This document shows positions 33,477 through 41,029 of a stretch of 41,736 nucleotides of DNA, piece after piece. Numbering within the stretch: the first letter of the stretch is position 1; each line of letters begins with the position of its first letter. The notes beneath the pieces are model-generated. The model saw only the letters and a list, made by a program, of their open reading frames with translations, ran no database searches and was not told the DNA's origin. Origin of the DNA: Vagococcus proximus (GTDB lineage Bacteria; Bacillota; Bacilli; Lactobacillales; Vagococcaceae); NCBI RefSeq assembly GCF_029143285.1, contig NZ_JAPDSH010000006.1:1-41736 (forward strand). The letters run 5' to 3'. The translations under genes and the position numbers were made by a program.

Positions 33477-34758
33477 AGTGAATCATTTTAGAGATAAAAG
33501 AAAGATAGTTTTTTTTATTTAGTTCATTAAAAAAATCATTTGAATAGTAAATGATTTCTTCAGATATAGGATAATCATAAATATCAATACAGCTACTTAA
33601 TATTACATCTGCAGAGTAAGCATTATCAACAAATTCAATAATAGTTTTATCAAAAATTTGTTTGATAGTATTTTGAATGATTAATTCCAAATGTGGAGGT
33701 TCTGTAAGATGAATAAAAATTTTCAGTGGTAAGGTTGTCATTTCGGCTTCTAAAACTCCAATAATATGATTTATAAAAAGAAAACAATAAATTTTTTGAT
33801 CTTTTGGGACATCAAGAAGTAAAGTTTCTTCGAATTGATTTAAAAGCTTACTATTATGAATCGTCTGAAAATCATATGAATCTAAAAAAGAAGGATAATA
33901 TTGATAACTAAGTGAAAAGAATAAATAGGAAATAGTTAAACTTGATACATATGTATTGAACGAACGATCTCTTAATATGGAATATTCATCTTTTAATAGG
34001 TAAAATGATTTTTTTATAAATTGGATAAATGGATTTTTCTCTATATCAAATGATAAAGAAACAGGAGATATGCTAGATTTATTTGAATCAAAACAAGCTT
34101 CCAGTAAAGATATTAACAAGTCATTGTTGTTTTTAGTATCTTCTGAATTTGAAATAATATTCTTTATTTCAAGAATATCATTGTGTATATAAAAATCAGA
34201 GTTCGGATCGATATTAATTAAAAGGGCTTTTTTAAATAGTTCTTGCTTGTTTGAGAACACAGATTTAAAAAAATCTAATATAAAGAAAGCTATAGTAGTA
34301 GAGTCTCCACGAAAAAAAAGTTTGTTGTTTATAATAGATATTTGAATATTATTTTGCTGAAGAATAGACATAGTATTAATCCTATCTTTTAAAAAATAGA
34401 TATGTGACGATGATACAAAAATCAAATCAGACATTTCCTGTACAGTACAACCAGGATTAAGTAATAGTTCTTTTATAAAGTGAATAGAAGTTGTATTTTT
34501 ATAATATAGATTACTTAGTTTATAATAAGTAAATTGTTTAGCTTGTTCGGTGTTAAAAACTAACTTAGTAAATGTTAGTGTATTATTAATAATTTTGAAA
34601 GGAGAGTCTAAGTAATTTAAATCTTTATTAATTGATACAATATCCTTTTTCGTTATATTTATACTTTCATGTGAATGATTAGTTTTTAATTCGAAAAGTA
34701 AAGAATGTGTAAATTTAAGTTTTCGTTGATCGCTTTTGGAAAGAAACTCGCACCACAT
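33475..34758 (-). CDS. Mga/AtxA-type transcriptional regulator
   Basis: 427 residues. An N-terminal region is followed by an HTH at about 100-135 (LLNPGCTVQEMSDLIFVSSS). PRD-like helical regions occupy the middle. The C-terminus (PLKIFIHLTEPPHLELIIQN, then EFVDNAYSADVILSS) has the EIIB-like pattern of Mga-type virulence regulators. It lies on the prophage and is divergent from the LPXTG protein gene, so it is the likely local regulator of that surface protein. The family call rests on architecture; overall similarity to Mga itself is low. Confidence 0.78.
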   Translation of the reverse strand: MWCEFLSKSDQRKLKFTHSLLFELKTNHSHESINITKKDIVSINKDLNYLDSPFKIINNTLTFTKLVFNTEQAKQFTYYKLSNLYYKNTTSIHFIKELLLNPGCTVQEMSDLIFVSSSHIYFLKDRINTMSILQQNNIQISIINNKLFFRGDSTTIAFFILDFFKSVFSNKQELFKKALLINIDPNSDFYIHNDILEIKNIISNSEDTKNNNDLLISLLEACFDSNKSSISPVSLSFDIEKNPFIQFIKKSFYLLKDEYSILRDRSFNTYVSSLTISYLFFSLSYQYYPSFLDSYDFQTIHNSKLLNQFEETLLLDVPKDQKIYCFLFINHIIGVLEAEMTTLPLKIFIHLTEPPHLELIIQNTIKQIFDKTIIEFVDNAYSADVILSSCIDIYDYPISEEIIYYSNDFFNELNKKNYLSFISKMIH

Positions 34759-34869
34759 GAAAATACCTCCATAAATAATATAAAAACATTATATCCCACC
34801 GGATAAGTATCTTCATGCTTTTTTGAACAGATGAATTGTTATTTGTACATAAAATCTTGTTATATTACG

Positions 34870-34896
34870 AATAATATCCGTTATTATTTTTTGATA
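34870..34896. promoter_or_regulatory. Palindrome and -35-like box before the LPXTG protein gene
   Basis: AATAATA-TCCGT-TATTATT (34870-34888) is a perfect 7-bp dyad. It sits directly before TTGATA (34891-34896), which could be a -35 box; TATAAT-like sequence follows but with short spacing. It is a candidate binding site for the Mga-type regulator. Confidence 0.4.
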
Positions 34897-34994
34897 CGTA
34901 AAGTAAAAATATAATAAGAAGTATTTTTTTGCTTAACATACAATAAAGATGGAATTTTAAAAACAATTCCTAAAAAATAAGGAGGGTATAGTGT

Positions 34995-37259
34995 ATGTTT
35001 TTTAAAAGCAAGAAAATAATGGGGGCATTTTTATCATTATTATTAATTTTACCAATAGGCATGAGCGCGAATGCTGTAAAAAAAGGTGCTGATGTAGTAG
35101 CCTCAGGGGGAAGTGTATATGATGATATACCAGAGGCGAAAAATAATATATTAGGTGTCGCCCCAAATTTCCATATCTTTGCTCGAGAAACGACGTTAAG
35201 AAATCACACATCTGGGAATGTAGCAACTCAAAATTTGAATGGTTCACAGGCTGTAATGGGTACAAATGGGTTTACAGGAAAAGAGTATTACTATTTTGAA
35301 AATATAACCTCATTAAATGGAGCGTCTGGAGTACCAGGCACGGGTCATAATAAAGTCGTTGTCGGAACGAGTGTTTCTGTTGACCTTACTAATCCCGATC
35401 GTCCATCATTAAATGGTGTTTCTGTTGATAAATGGAAAGCAGAGGATATTTTTCAAGATAAAGAAGGGGAAAAATATATTGATTTTGATCAAGAATTCAA
35501 TAATTTATATACTCAAAGTGAAAGAATTGCTAATTTAAATCCTGATCTTGAAATTAAGGCTAGTGATTTTTCAGACAAAAATAACCGTATCATTGATGTT
35601 AGTAAAATAAATAAAAAAACAGTAGTTGTTAATCTAACAAGTGATGTATTACAATCTGGTACACCATTAGTTATAAGTGGATTAGAAAGCGGAGAAGATT
35701 GTAAATTAACAAAGACTGTATTAATTAATGTAGATGTTGAGGGACAAAATCCTTATCAAACTACAAGCCCTATTAAATTAAAATATGTTGATGGTACAGA
35801 TCGTGGAAATCATGAAACAGGTGATTTTTCTGATAGCACACTTTTATGGAATTTTACGAATAATAAAGAAGTTTTTAATGGCGATATTAATATTGGTTTT
35901 CCTTGGCAAGGTAGTATTTTAGCACCAGGAGCTACTTTAGATGGTGGTGGCTCAAATATTGATGGATCAATTATGGTTGATACTTTTAAAGGTGCCGGAG
36001 AAACTCATAGATGGGACTGGCATGGGTGTATTATTGACGAACCAGAATATGGAAAAATTGAAGTTATAAAACATGATTCTAAAGATAAAGCTAAATTATT
36101 AGCAGGCGCAGAATTTGATGTTTTTGATAGTGAAGGTAATCTTGTTGATCACATTGCAGTTAATGAGGATGGTCATGGACAAACAACAGTTCCATTAGAG
36201 TTTGGTGACTATACATTAGTTGAAACAAAGGCACCAGAAGGTTACGAATTAAATTCAACACCAATTCCTGTTAAGGTTCAAAAAAATGATACTAGTAATA
36301 TTGTTATTGTTGATGTTGATAATGAACCAACAGAACCAACAGAACCAACGGAACCAACAGAACCAACGGAACCAACAGAACCAACAGAACCAACGGAACC
36401 AACAGAACCAACAGAACCAACGGAACCAACAGAACCAACAGAACCAACAGAACCAACAGAACCAACAGAACCAACAGAACCAACAGAACCAACAGAACCA
36501 ACAGAACCAACGGAACCAACAGAACCAACAGAACCAACGGAACCAACGGAACCAACAGAACCAACGGAACCAACAGAACCAACGGAACCAACGGAGCCGA
36601 CAGAACCAACAGAGCCAACAGAACCAACGGAACCAACGGAACCAACAGAACCAACAGAACCAACGGAACCAACAGAACCAACGGAGCCAACAGAACCGAC
36701 AGAACCAACGGAACCAACAGAACCAACAGAACCAACGGAACCAACGGAACCAACAGAACCAACAGAGTCAACGGAACCAACAGAACCAACAGAACCAACA
36801 GAACCAACGGAACCAACGGAACCAACGGAACCAACGGAACCAACGGAACCAACGGAACCAACGGAACCAACGGAACCAACAGAACCAACGGAACCAACGG
36901 AACCAACAGAACCAACAGAACCAACAGAACCAACAGAACCAACGGAACCAACAGAACCAACAGAACCAACAGAACCAACGGAGCCGACGGAGCCAACGGA
37001 ACCAACGGAACCAACGGAACCAACGGAACCAACGGAACCAACAGAGCCGACGGAACCAACGGAGCCAACAGAACCGATGAAACCAACAAAACCAACAAAA
37101 CCAACAAAACCAACAGAACTAACAGAGATAAAGAATTCACCAACACATAAAAATCAGTTGCCGCAAACAGGTGAAACAAAAAATTCGAAATTAATTTTAG
37201 TAGGTGCTATAGTAACTTTATTAGTAGGGGGAGTGGGGTATAAAAAATATAAAAATTAA
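34995..37259 (+). CDS. LPXTG surface protein with choice-of-anchor A, SpaA and (EPT)83 stalk
   Basis: 754 residues, exported and sortase-anchored. A signal peptide (about 1-26, ending SANA) is followed by a choice-of-anchor A domain (about 50-340; PNFHIFARETTL, FPWQGSILAPGATLDGGGSN). Next is a SpaA/prealbumin-like domain (about 350-440). The motifs GKIEVIKHD, LVETKAPEGYEL and a late Asn suggest an intramolecular Lys-Asn isopeptide bond with a Glu catalyst. The stalk holds 83 Glu-Pro-Thr units, then KPT units. The sorting signal is LPQTG (722-726), a hydrophobic helix and KKYKN. Strong AGGAGG precedes the start. It is a phage-encoded adhesin or cell-surface modifier in the lysogenic-conversion slot. 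Confidence 0.93.
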   Translation: MFFKSKKIMGAFLSLLLILPIGMSANAVKKGADVVASGGSVYDDIPEAKNNILGVAPNFHIFARETTLRNHTSGNVATQNLNGSQAVMGTNGFTGKEYYYFENITSLNGASGVPGTGHNKVVVGTSVSVDLTNPDRPSLNGVSVDKWKAEDIFQDKEGEKYIDFDQEFNNLYTQSERIANLNPDLEIKASDFSDKNNRIIDVSKINKKTVVVNLTSDVLQSGTPLVISGLESGEDCKLTKTVLINVDVEGQNPYQTTSPIKLKYVDGTDRGNHETGDFSDSTLLWNFTNNKEVFNGDINIGFPWQGSILAPGATLDGGGSNIDGSIMVDTFKGAGETHRWDWHGCIIDEPEYGKIEVIKHDSKDKAKLLAGAEFDVFDSEGNLVDHIAVNEDGHGQTTVPLEFGDYTLVETKAPEGYELNSTPIPVKVQKNDTSNIVIVDVDNEPTEPTEPTEPTEPTEPTEPTEPTEPTEPTEPTEPTEPTEPTEPTEPTEPTEPTEPTEPTEPTEPTEPTEPTEPTEPTEPTEPTEPTEPTEPTEPTEPTEPTEPTEPTEPTEPTEPTEPTEPTEPTEPTEPTEPTEPTEPTEPTEPTESTEPTEPTEPTEPTEPTEPTEPTEPTEPTEPTEPTEPTEPTEPTEPTEPTEPTEPTEPTEPTEPTEPTEPTEPTEPTEPTEPTEPTEPTEPTEPTEPTEPTEPMKPTKPTKPTKPTELTEIKNSPTHKNQLPQTGETKNSKLILVGAIVTLLVGGVGYKKYKN
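36324..37070 (+). repeat. 83 tandem 9-bp repeats encoding Glu-Pro-Thr
   Basis: 747 bp of GAACCAACA-type units with synonymous third-base changes (GAA/GAG, CCA/CCG, ACA/ACG). Unit 50 (36765) is GAG TCA ACG, changing Pro to Ser. The array is uninterrupted and so probably varies in copy number between strains. It gives a long, rigid, negatively charged stalk. Confidence 0.98.
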
Positions 37260-37318
37260 ATACATATGATTGAATGAGAGGTATCCCGTAAGTGTAAAGA
37301 AGGTTTATGTTATGAAAG

Positions 37319-37416
37319 CTAGTGATTAAGCTGGAAATTTTCTATATTTAATATTTTTTCAACTTCATTCATCATCTTATCAAATAATTTTTTATTCGTA
37401 TTTCTTTAGAGTTCAT
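37319..37416 (-). pseudogene. Frameshifted mini-ORF at the prophage right end
   Basis: An ATG at 37416 has GAGGGA 8 nt upstream. The frame MNSKEIRIK stops shortly after a run of six A (37393-37388 on this strand). With seven A it would continue as KLFDKMMNEVEKILNIENFQ to a TAG at 37319, giving about 32 residues. It may be a remnant of a prophage gene. Function unknown. Confidence 0.35.
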
Positions 37417-37613
37417 TGTAATCATCCCTCTTAGATATGGTACGAAAAAATGGTTTAGTATGTTATTTTTAAAATTTATTTTGTTACCTATATAATAGTA
37501 GAAACGTGTGAAAATAATTTAAAAATTTTGATTTGGTGAATTCTAGGTGCATTATAAATGAATTAATCCTTTAAATTATTGATACAATAGGGTTTTAATA
37601 AGATGATACAATA

Positions 37614-37704
37614 CCGGCCACCGGTATAATAAGTGTTCTTAGGACTTCCTAAGAGAAATAAGAAACCTCTCAAGACGTTGATATAATAGCGTCTTGAGAG
37701 GTTT
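37614..37704 (+). other. attR: second copy of the tRNA 3' end and terminator
   Basis: Matches 1093-1183 without gaps, 83 of 91 bases. It contains only the tRNA 3' end, not a tRNA. Its terminator stem is perfect, as expected for the original chromosomal copy. Confidence 0.88.
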
Positions 37705-37706
37705 TT
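37663..37706 (+). terminator. Rho-independent terminator within attR
   Basis: AAACCTCTCAAGACG (37663-37677) pairs perfectly with CGTCTTGAGAGGTTT (37690-37704), followed by T. It was presumably the original tRNA-cluster terminator before integration. Confidence 0.88.
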
Positions 37707-37950
37707 GTTTTACCCTAAATTTGAGTGTATTTAGATGTTTTCAAAATTTTTTTGCATTCATTATAGCTATCAAAGTAAACTAATGACATTGTTTTAGGTG
37801 AGTGTAATGGTAATAGGACGTTTGTAAATTAAGAATGGTGTTAATTTATAATTTAATAAGTGTTAGTTGGTTATTTTGTATTAAACAGGTGCTGAAAGAG
37901 GTAAGTTGACTTATCTAAGATATCTCTTATTAAAGATTTCAATATGTAAA

Positions 37951-37974
37951 TAGGTCCTGTTATAGGTCCTGTTA
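37951..37974 (+). repeat. Tandem 12-bp repeat
   Basis: TAGGTCCTGTTA occurs twice in direct succession, 159 bp before the amidohydrolase start. Its role is unknown; an operator pair is possible. Confidence 0.6.
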
Positions 37975-38011
37975 ATGGTTCACTATTTAAGTTTTTTAAT
38001 AGGTAATCTCT

Positions 38012-38072
38012 GAAACAAAAAGAGTAAAATGTCCCAAATGAGACATTTTACTCTTTTTGTTTCTTTTTTTTT
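38012..38072 (+). terminator. Long perfect hairpin terminator upstream of the amidohydrolase gene
   Basis: A perfect 22-bp stem (38012-38033 with 38042-38063) and an 8-nt loop, followed by nine T. No gene with an obvious claim to it lies upstream. It ends 60 nt before the amidohydrolase start, so it could be a leader attenuator. Confidence 0.85.
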
Positions 38073-38132
38073 AGTGATGCAGATTTTATACTGTAAAGGA
38101 AATTAAGATTAAAATAAAAGAGGCTGATTTTG

Positions 38133-39437
38133 ATGAATACTATAATAAAAAATATTAGACTAATTGATTTTTCTAATGGAGAAATTAAAAGAGCGCATAT
38201 CATTTTTAACTCAATGGGAATTATCGAAGAGATACTGATGGACTATCCTGATAATAGTGAAAGGGAGTTGAATGTTATTGACGGGAAGGGGAATTATATA
38301 TTACCAGGTTTGATTAATGCTCATGCTCATCTTTTTGGGTCGGGAAAATCATTAGAGGTAACAGGATCACCAAATATTTTAAATGTCATTTACAGATTAG
38401 CGGATACTCATTTTGGTAGGAAGATTATTTTAAATCGAATGAAAAAAAACGCGCAGATAGAACTAATGTCTGGCGTAACAATAATAAGATCTGTAGGAGA
38501 ATTTTTTTATCAAGATGTCAGACTGAGAGACAAGATAGATAGTAATAAAGTGATTGGACCGACATTATTAGTCTCTGGCTACTTTTTAAGTGTTACGGAT
38601 GGTCACGGCGCACCTTATTTAGCATTAGAAAGTGATTCACCTTGGGAAGCAAGAAGGAATGTCAGAAAAAATGTAAAACAAGGTATTGATTGGATTAAAA
38701 TTTGTGTGACGGGCGGTGTGACTGATGCAAGAAGAATAGGTGAAGCAGGAGCATTACAATTTACTGAAGAAGAGATAAGTGCTATTTGTGATGAAGCACA
38801 TAAAAATGGCACAATGGTTGCAGCTCATGTTGAAAGTACTGAAGGTGTGAGAATCGCTCTAAAAGGTGGAGTAGATACTGTTGAACATGGGGCGCGAATG
38901 GATGATGAAATAATTGATCTTTTTAAAGCTAATCCAAAATCATTAAGAGGATATACATCGTTAATTCCAACATTCATTGTTGCAGCACCATCTGTTTATT
39001 TAAATGAGAAAGAAACAACTATTGATTTTATAACAAACGAGAATGGAAAATATGTTTATCAAGAAATGCTTGTTGGTTTTAAACAAGCCATTAAAAATAA
39101 TATTAAAGTTGGAATAGGGAATGACGCCTCTATGTCCTTTGTTTCACATTATGATTTTTGGAGAGAATTAGATCATATCGTAAAGTATGGAAATGTAAAA
39201 ACTTTAGATGTTTTAAAGCTTACCACAAAAGAAAATGCAAAGATTTTAGGTATAGATGATAAATATGGTTCCATTGAAGTTGGGAAAATGGCTGATTTTA
39301 TTATGATGAAAAATAATCCAATTGATGATATCACAGCACTAAAAGATATAGATATGGTGATTAAGCATGGTGAATTAGTTGAGATAAAAAAAGTAAAAAG
39401 GATTAAACATGTTGACAGCTTACTTGATAAAATTTAA
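38133..39437 (+). CDS. Metal-dependent amidohydrolase (imidazolonepropionase-like)
   Basis: 434 residues. The ATG at 38133 has AGAGG upstream. An amidohydrolase-superfamily TIM barrel is clear: metal motif HAHLF (GLINAHAHLFGSG), a likely carboxylated Lys in WIKICVTGG, His ligands in MVAAHVES and TVEHGAR, and Asp in GIGNDAS. The C-terminal strand region GSIEVGKMADFIMMKNNPID is typical of the family. It probably hydrolyses an amide or peptide-like substrate such as an Xaa-Pro or cyclic imide. The substrate cannot be read from sequence. It is convergent with the TetR-type gene. Confidence 0.93.
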   Translation: MNTIIKNIRLIDFSNGEIKRAHIIFNSMGIIEEILMDYPDNSERELNVIDGKGNYILPGLINAHAHLFGSGKSLEVTGSPNILNVIYRLADTHFGRKIILNRMKKNAQIELMSGVTIIRSVGEFFYQDVRLRDKIDSNKVIGPTLLVSGYFLSVTDGHGAPYLALESDSPWEARRNVRKNVKQGIDWIKICVTGGVTDARRIGEAGALQFTEEEISAICDEAHKNGTMVAAHVESTEGVRIALKGGVDTVEHGARMDDEIIDLFKANPKSLRGYTSLIPTFIVAAPSVYLNEKETTIDFITNENGKYVYQEMLVGFKQAIKNNIKVGIGNDASMSFVSHYDFWRELDHIVKYGNVKTLDVLKLTTKENAKILGIDDKYGSIEVGKMADFIMMKNNPIDDITALKDIDMVIKHGELVEIKKVKRIKHVDSLLDKI

Positions 39438-39976
39438 GTGAAGACTAAAAACATATTGATCATTTCTTTAATGAAATTTATATTATTCTTTGTGTCTTCC
39501 TCATCCTGACTTTTTATTGAGGACTCGATAAATGTAAGGGTAGTAGAACAGAACAAGTCTTTAGCAAAATCAAAAGTTATCCCCCATTTTTTTTGAATCA
39601 TTTTTCGATCATAATATAAAATATAGTTTTGCTCAAAAATATTTCGTAAATCTTTTCTCAAATTTACTCCGCCTTCTTCAATATCAATCAATTGCAGAAA
39701 TTTAGTATGATTCAACGTTTGAATTAAATTATTTAAATGTAGTTCTAGGTTAGACATTGTGAGAACCTCTTTAAGCGAATCATCAACGATTTGGCAGAGT
39801 GCTTCATTTTCTTTTTCTAATATTTCATATTTGTCATGGAATAAGTGATAAAAGGTTGAGCGACCAACATTTGCTTGCTCACAAATATCATTTATTGTTA
39901 GTTGCTTTAAGTCAGATTGTTCTAATAATTTATAGAGAGCATTTTGTATAGCAAAATAGCTTTTTGAATGTTTCAT
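39434..39976 (-). CDS. TetR-family transcriptional regulator
   Basis: 180 residues from the ATG at 39976, with GGAGG about 11 nt upstream; an in-frame TTG at 39994 overlaps that site. The N-terminal HTH is clear (LTINDICEQANVGRSTFYHL). The C-terminus is helical, for ligand binding and dimerisation, and resembles the TetR_C_7/YbiH-type helical region. Its stop overlaps that of the amidohydrolase by 4 nt. Its target is not evident. Confidence 0.9.
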   Translation of the reverse strand: MKHSKSYFAIQNALYKLLEQSDLKQLTINDICEQANVGRSTFYHLFHDKYEILEKENEALCQIVDDSLKEVLTMSNLELHLNNLIQTLNHTKFLQLIDIEEGGVNLRKDLRNIFEQNYILYYDRKMIQKKWGITFDFAKDLFCSTTLTFIESSIKSQDEEDTKNNINFIKEMINMFLVFT

Positions 39977-40007
39977 TTCTAAGTCATCCTCCAATAGATA
40001 TTTTTAT

Positions 40008-40054
40008 TAATAAAAATAAAAGCCATAAGCAACTTTTTACCATTGCTTATAGCT
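40008..40054 (-). terminator. Leftward terminator downstream of the remnant
   Basis: ATAAGCAA (40025-40032) pairs with TTGCTTAT (40043-40050), with further G-C pairs outside. A T-rich tract follows on the minus strand. It would terminate a leftward transcript from the 40065-40212 remnant. Confidence 0.6.
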
Positions 40055-40064
40055 AACGTTTAAA

Positions 40065-40212
40065 TTAAATAGAGTTGAAATCAAGCATCAACCATCCTGT
40101 TTTCTCTAGCTTTAAATATTTTTTAGTATAAGTGCCTTCAAAATGTAAGAATCCAGGAATTTTGATATTACTCTTTCTGCTTCAGTGAAAGTACTGTCTA
40201 AATAGTATACGA
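40065..40212 (-). pseudogene. Remnant of a leftward gene
   Basis: One frame reads YYLDSTFTEAERVISKFLDS and then the next reads IPGFLHFEGTYTKKYLKLEK, ending at a TAA (40065-40067) just before a terminator. No start codon or full domain remains. The family is not recognised. Confidence 0.35.
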
Positions 40213-40351
40213 GTTACTCAACAGTTGCACTTCCGTGTTATTTTTAAATTTATTATATTATAATAAATGCTATTTAACAACTTTCAAAAGAGAGTAAAGC
40301 TGTTATTAATGTTTATAAATATGACATATACTTTATTGAACAGGTTATTTT

Positions 40352-40360
40352 TGTTATAAT
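40352..40360 (+). promoter_or_regulatory. Extended -10 promoter
   Basis: TGTTATAAT, 36 nt before the start of the membrane protein. It is the same nonamer as before two prophage cargo genes. Confidence 0.55.
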
Positions 40361-40396
40361 AGGACTATTAAGTATATGTTTGGAGGAACAGTTACC

Positions 40397-40963
40397 TTGG
40401 ATATGAACGACAATTTAAGAAAAGTAAGAGATACAATTATTCAACTTGTGTTTGTTTTTGTGGTTATAATTGGGTTTGAATATGTTTGTTTTTCTCAAAT
40501 TATTAATAGTGCGACATTATCTGTAAAAATTTTATTTGGTTGTGTGGCAGTTGTAGTTGTAGGATTATTATTATATATGTACAACTCTCAACTAAATTCA
40601 TCGACCTTTAAAAAAGTACTCAAGAATTTTTTATCACTAACTTCAGTTTTATTGACAATTTTTAATGCACAATTTTTCAAAGGAGACTTAGATTCAAAAT
40701 TAGTATATGTATTATTACCTCTAGTACTGAATCTAATTCCGATACTTTCTGAATTTTTTATCAATTGTTTAGATTTAAAATATGAATTAGAGTTGGGACA
40801 ATCCAGAAAAACACTTGAAGAAAAAAGACGTTTAGAAGCAGAAATGAGAGCGTTAGAAGAAGAAAAAAGACGTCTTGAGTCAGCTCAAAAAATGGAGCGT
40901 GCAACGCAAAGACAGTTAGAGACAATAAATGATAAATTAGATCACTTATTATCTGACAGATAG
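40397..40963 (+). CDS. Four-TM membrane protein with C-terminal coiled coil
   Basis: 188 residues. The start is placed at TTG 40397, 10 nt after GGAGG; ATG 40403 is possible. Four hydrophobic segments cover about residues 10-120. A Glu/Lys/Arg-rich coiled coil (EKRRLEAEMRALEEEKRRLE) and a short C-terminal helix follow. It is outside the prophage. Function unknown; the shape suggests a membrane scaffold or sensor. Confidence 0.75.
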   Translation: MDMNDNLRKVRDTIIQLVFVFVVIIGFEYVCFSQIINSATLSVKILFGCVAVVVVGLLLYMYNSQLNSSTFKKVLKNFLSLTSVLLTIFNAQFFKGDLDSKLVYVLLPLVLNLIPILSEFFINCLDLKYELELGQSRKTLEEKRRLEAEMRALEEEKRRLESAQKMERATQRQLETINDKLDHLLSDR

Positions 40964-40964
40964 A

Positions 40965-40999
40965 AGGCTAGCCAAGCAGGTTAGTCTTTTCTTTTTATT
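40965..40999 (+). terminator. Terminator of the membrane-protein gene
   Basis: AGGCTAGCC (40965-40973) pairs with GGTTAGTCT (40979-40987) with two G-U pairs, followed by a T-rich tract. Confidence 0.75.
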
Positions 41000-41029
41000 T
41001 ATATATATGATAAGGGAGTGTAGTGAAAT

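Larger units (their letters stand above)
1093..37629. mobile_element. Prophage (siphovirus-like), about 36.5 kb, in tRNA-Leu
   Basis: An integrase points towards tRNA-Leu at the left end. Ordered lysogeny, recombination/replication, packaging, head, tail and lysis modules follow. A duplicate of the tRNA 3' end lies at the right end. The minimal shared end sequence is the 16 bp at 1093-1108 and 37614-37629; the repeat extends imperfectly to 1183 and 37704. All expected siphovirus modules are present and the structural ORFs are full length, so induction is plausible. The prophage carries at least six accessory genes, plus a Mga-type regulator/LPXTG adhesin pair next to attR. Confidence 0.95.
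37260..38132. other. Non-coding stretch spanning attR
   Basis: No intact gene is seen. It holds a frameshifted mini-ORF (37319-37416), GATACAATA direct repeats at 37581 and 37605 beside the core, attR with its terminator, a 12-bp tandem repeat (37951-37974) and a strong hairpin (38012-38072). The rest is AT-rich with no recognised structure. Confidence 0.7.
39977..40396. other. Intergenic region with gene remnant and terminator
   Basis: 420 bp. It holds the leader of the TetR gene, a minus-strand terminator, a decayed reading frame (40065-40212, minus), and the promoter of the gene at 40397. No other gene is seen. Confidence 0.6.

Noticed and set aside
36324-37070. Possible CRISPR array
   Set aside because: Units are 9 bp, contiguous and coding, with no unique spacers. 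No other CRISPR-like repeats or cas genes were seen in the window.
36286-37080. Long Asn/Gln-rich frame on the plus strand within the adhesin gene
   Set aside because: It arises because the 9-bp repeat has no stop codon in any frame. It has no ribosome-binding site and overlaps the clearly real LPXTG gene.
36304-37179. Antisense Leu/Val-rich hydrophobic frame
   Set aside because: It is the reverse frame of the same 9-bp array. The apparent membrane character is only the repeat read backwards.
37614-37629. A second tRNA-Leu at attR
   Set aside because: Only the last 13 tRNA bases are present; upstream sequence has no anticodon or D arm.
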